Shown: one piece after another, positions 6,838 through 8,528 of the stretch
Layout of the letters: every line of letters starts with the position of its first letter
Numbering within the stretch: position 1 is the first letter of the stretch
Assembly (NCBI GenBank): GCA_903847655.1
Contig: CAINEG010000214.1
Span: forward strand, 1-8,528
Direction of reading: 5' to 3'
Length of the DNA stretch: 8,528 nucleotides
Source: an uncultured Bacteroidota bacterium
Lineage (GTDB): Bacteria > Bacteroidota > Bacteroidia > Chitinophagales > Chitinophagaceae
Notes under the pieces: generated by a model
The model's database searches: none
Seen by the model: only the letters and a program-made list of their open reading frames with translations
Told to the model about the DNA's origin: nothing
Program-made: the position numbers and the translations under genes

Positions 6838-8528
6838 TTACAAATATTGTTCTACTGCAGTTACTAATTCTTGTTTAGTAATAGGAACGCCCATGATTTT
6901 ATTATAACCTTTAGCGTCAACAAAATATTTATCGCGAATAATTTTAATTAACTGTCCGTTGTTGATTTCTGGAATCACCACTGTTTCAAAATTCTTTAAA
7001 ATATCTCCTAAGTTCTTAGGGAAAGGACGCATGTATTTAATATGTGCATGACTCACTGCTTTACCTTGGCTTTGTAAATGCAAGGCAGCACTCTTGATGG
7101 TTCCATAAGTGGATCCCCATCCTAAGATCAATACTTTTCCTTTTTCAGCACCAGAATCAATGGTTTGTAAAGGAATATAATCTGCAATAGTTTCTACTTT
7201 AGCTTCTCTGGCTTTGACCATGAATTCATGGTTCTCAGAGTCATAGCTTACGTTTCCAGTTTCTGCTTGCTTTTCTAATCCACCAATTCTATGTTCTAAA
7301 CCTGGTGTTCCAGGAATAGCCCAAGGTCTTGCTCCTTTTTCATTACGCTTATAAGGAAGGAATTTTTCTTCCCCTTCATCCAATCCTTTTTTAAATTTCA
7401 CTTCAATGGTTGGTAAGCTGCTTGCACTTGGGAATTTCCAAGGTTCTGCACCATTGGCAATATATCCATCACTTAATAAAATAACTGGAGTCATGTGTTG
7501 AATGGCAATACGAATTGCTTCAAAAGCCATGTAAAAACAATCACTCGGTGTAGAAGCAGCAATAATTGGAATCGGTGCTTCTCCGTTACGACCATAGTAG
7601 GCTTGCATTAAATCGCTTTGCTCAGTTTTCGTTGGCAAACCTGTAGATGGACCACCTCTTTGAATATTGATGATAACCAAAGGAATTTCCAACATCATGG
7701 CTAGTCCCATGGCTTCAGTTTTTAAAGCCATACCAGGTCCTGAAGTAGAAGTCATACCAATTGAACCACCATAGCTTGCGCCAATGGCTGCACTAATACC
7801 GGCAATCTCATCTTCTGCTTGGAAAGTTTTTACACCAAAATTTTTATACTTACTTAATTCATGTAAAATATCTGTAGCTGGCGTAATTGGGTAAGTGCCT
7901 AAGAAAATAGGTAGTCCACTTTTTTGAGAACCTGCAATTAAACCCATAGATAAAGCTTGGTTACCCATAATACTTCTGTAAGTACCTGGGTCCATTTTTG
8001 ATTTCTCGACTTTATATCTTGAAGTAAAAAGTTCAGTAGTTTCTCCGTAAAAATAACCAGCTTTTAAAACATCAATATTGCTATTTAAAATAGATTCTTT
8101 TTTCTTGAATTTATCTTTCAAGTAATCTATTGTCATGTCTAAATCTCTATTGTACAACCAATAGATCATACCCAACACAAACATGTTCTTGGCACGATCT
8201 CTTTCTTTGTTACCTAATTCGGTATAGGCTTTCAAGGCTTCACGTGTTAATTTGGTCACATCTACTTTAGTTAAATCGTAGCCATCCAAACTTCCATCTT
8301 CCAATGGATTAACTCCATCAGGGTAAGCCGCTAAACGTAAATTCTTTGTATCGAAGCCTTCAAGGTTAGCAATAATTTTTCCGCCTTTTTTTAAACCTTT
8401 TAAATTCACTTTTAAAGCAGCAGCATTCATAGCTACTAATACATCACAAATATCACCGGGTGTATAGACTCTGTTAGAACTAAAATGAATTTGGAAACCA
8501 CTTACTCCAGGTAGCGTACCTAATGGGG
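6838..8528 (-). CDS. korA: 2-oxoacid:acceptor (ferredoxin) oxidoreductase, fused gamma-alpha subunit, N-terminus outside window
   Basis: Subunit of a thiamine-diphosphate, iron-sulfur enzyme that oxidatively decarboxylates a 2-oxoacid (most likely 2-oxoglutarate, possibly pyruvate) to its acyl-CoA while reducing ferredoxin. The frame stays open to the window edge: 562 residues are visible, and the family has about 610-620, so roughly 50 N-terminal residues are missing. The ATG at 8428-8430 is an internal Met, because the codons before it encode conserved gamma-domain sequence (GVSGFQIHF, YTPGDICDVLVAMN). The gamma domain is followed by a linker and the alpha (pyrimidine-binding) domain, which starts near visible residue 182. 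That domain has YPITP (212-216), AEDEIAG (237-243), TSGPG (261-265) and RGGPSTGLPTKTEQSDL (290-306). The C-terminal part, from about KGKVLILGWGS, is the transketolase-C-like domain. The catalytic beta subunit KorB is not downstream, where a terminator and nth are found; it must lie upstream or elsewhere. Confidence 0.94.
   Translation of the reverse strand, partial: PLGTLPGVSGFQIHFSSNRVYTPGDICDVLVAMNAAALKVNLKGLKKGGKIIANLEGFDTKNLRLAAYPDGVNPLEDGSLDGYDLTKVDVTKLTREALKAYTELGNKERDRAKNMFVLGMIYWLYNRDLDMTIDYLKDKFKKKESILNSNIDVLKAGYFYGETTELFTSRYKVEKSKMDPGTYRSIMGNQALSMGLIAGSQKSGLPIFLGTYPITPATDILHELSKYKNFGVKTFQAEDEIAGISAAIGASYGGSIGMTSTSGPGMALKTEAMGLAMMLEIPLVIINIQRGGPSTGLPTKTEQSDLMQAYYGRNGEAPIPIIAASTPSDCFYMAFEAIRIAIQHMTPVILLSDGYIANGAEPWKFPSASSLPTIEVKFKKGLDEGEEKFLPYKRNEKGARPWAIPGTPGLEHRIGGLEKQAETGNVSYDSENHEFMVKAREAKVETIADYIPLQTIDSGAEKGKVLILGWGSTYGTIKSAALHLQSQGKAVSHAHIKYMRPFPKNLGDILKNFETVVIPEINNGQLIKIIRDKYFVDAKGYNKIMGVPITKQELVTAVEQYL

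Noticed and set aside
8428..8430. ATG as the start of korA
   Set aside because: The 32 in-frame codons before it encode conserved gamma-domain sequence and stay open to the window edge, so the real start is outside.

Overview
The window is an ordinary chromosomal segment of a low-GC member of the Bacteroidota, most likely close to the Chitinophagaceae. Three things suggest this. The protein sequences resemble that group: a GldA-type ATPase, a fused gamma-alpha KorA and a short FtsB/DivIC protein. Start codons are preceded by A-rich stretches rather than Shine-Dalgarno sites; an AAATAAAC string lies just before both the transporter and enolase ATGs. Two places match the Bacteroidota -7 promoter element TAnnTTTG. 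The family placement is inference.

Layout. Positions 1-1660 (minus strand) hold acetyl-CoA synthetase (acs), cut at its C-terminus by the window edge. A 90-base divergent gap contains a candidate acs -7 element and an AT-rich palindrome. On the plus strand, 1751-3355 encodes an MFS transporter of the metabolite:H+ symporter type with a roughly 100-residue insertion between its ninth and tenth membrane segments. It is followed 37 bases later by an 82-residue two-helix membrane protein (3393-3641). Next comes a GldA-like ABC ATPase (3693-4397) with its own candidate promoter almost touching the start codon, then enolase (4461-5756), closed by a strong terminator. A FtsB/DivIC-like division protein (5846-6163) overlaps endonuclease III (6160-6807) by four bases. 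From the other end, a 2-oxoacid:ferredoxin oxidoreductase alpha subunit (korA, 6838-8528, N-terminus missing) converges on nth. Its apparent terminator overlaps the end of nth.

How the genes fit together. Acs activates acetate to acetyl-CoA, enolase is the penultimate step of glycolysis, and KorA belongs to the ferredoxin-linked 2-oxoglutarate (or pyruvate) oxidoreductase, so the window is rich in central carbon metabolism. The most suggestive arrangement is acs divergent from a carboxylate-type symporter paired with a tiny two-helix membrane protein. It recalls the enterobacterial acs-yjcH-actP layout but uses unrelated protein families. FtsB and endonuclease III form a separate two-gene unit of cell division and base-excision repair.

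No RNA gene, CRISPR array, insertion sequence, prophage or defence gene was seen. There is no gene-free stretch longer than 90 bases. Nothing points strongly to a wholly new system; the transporter plus small-protein module next to acs is the best candidate for something not fully described.
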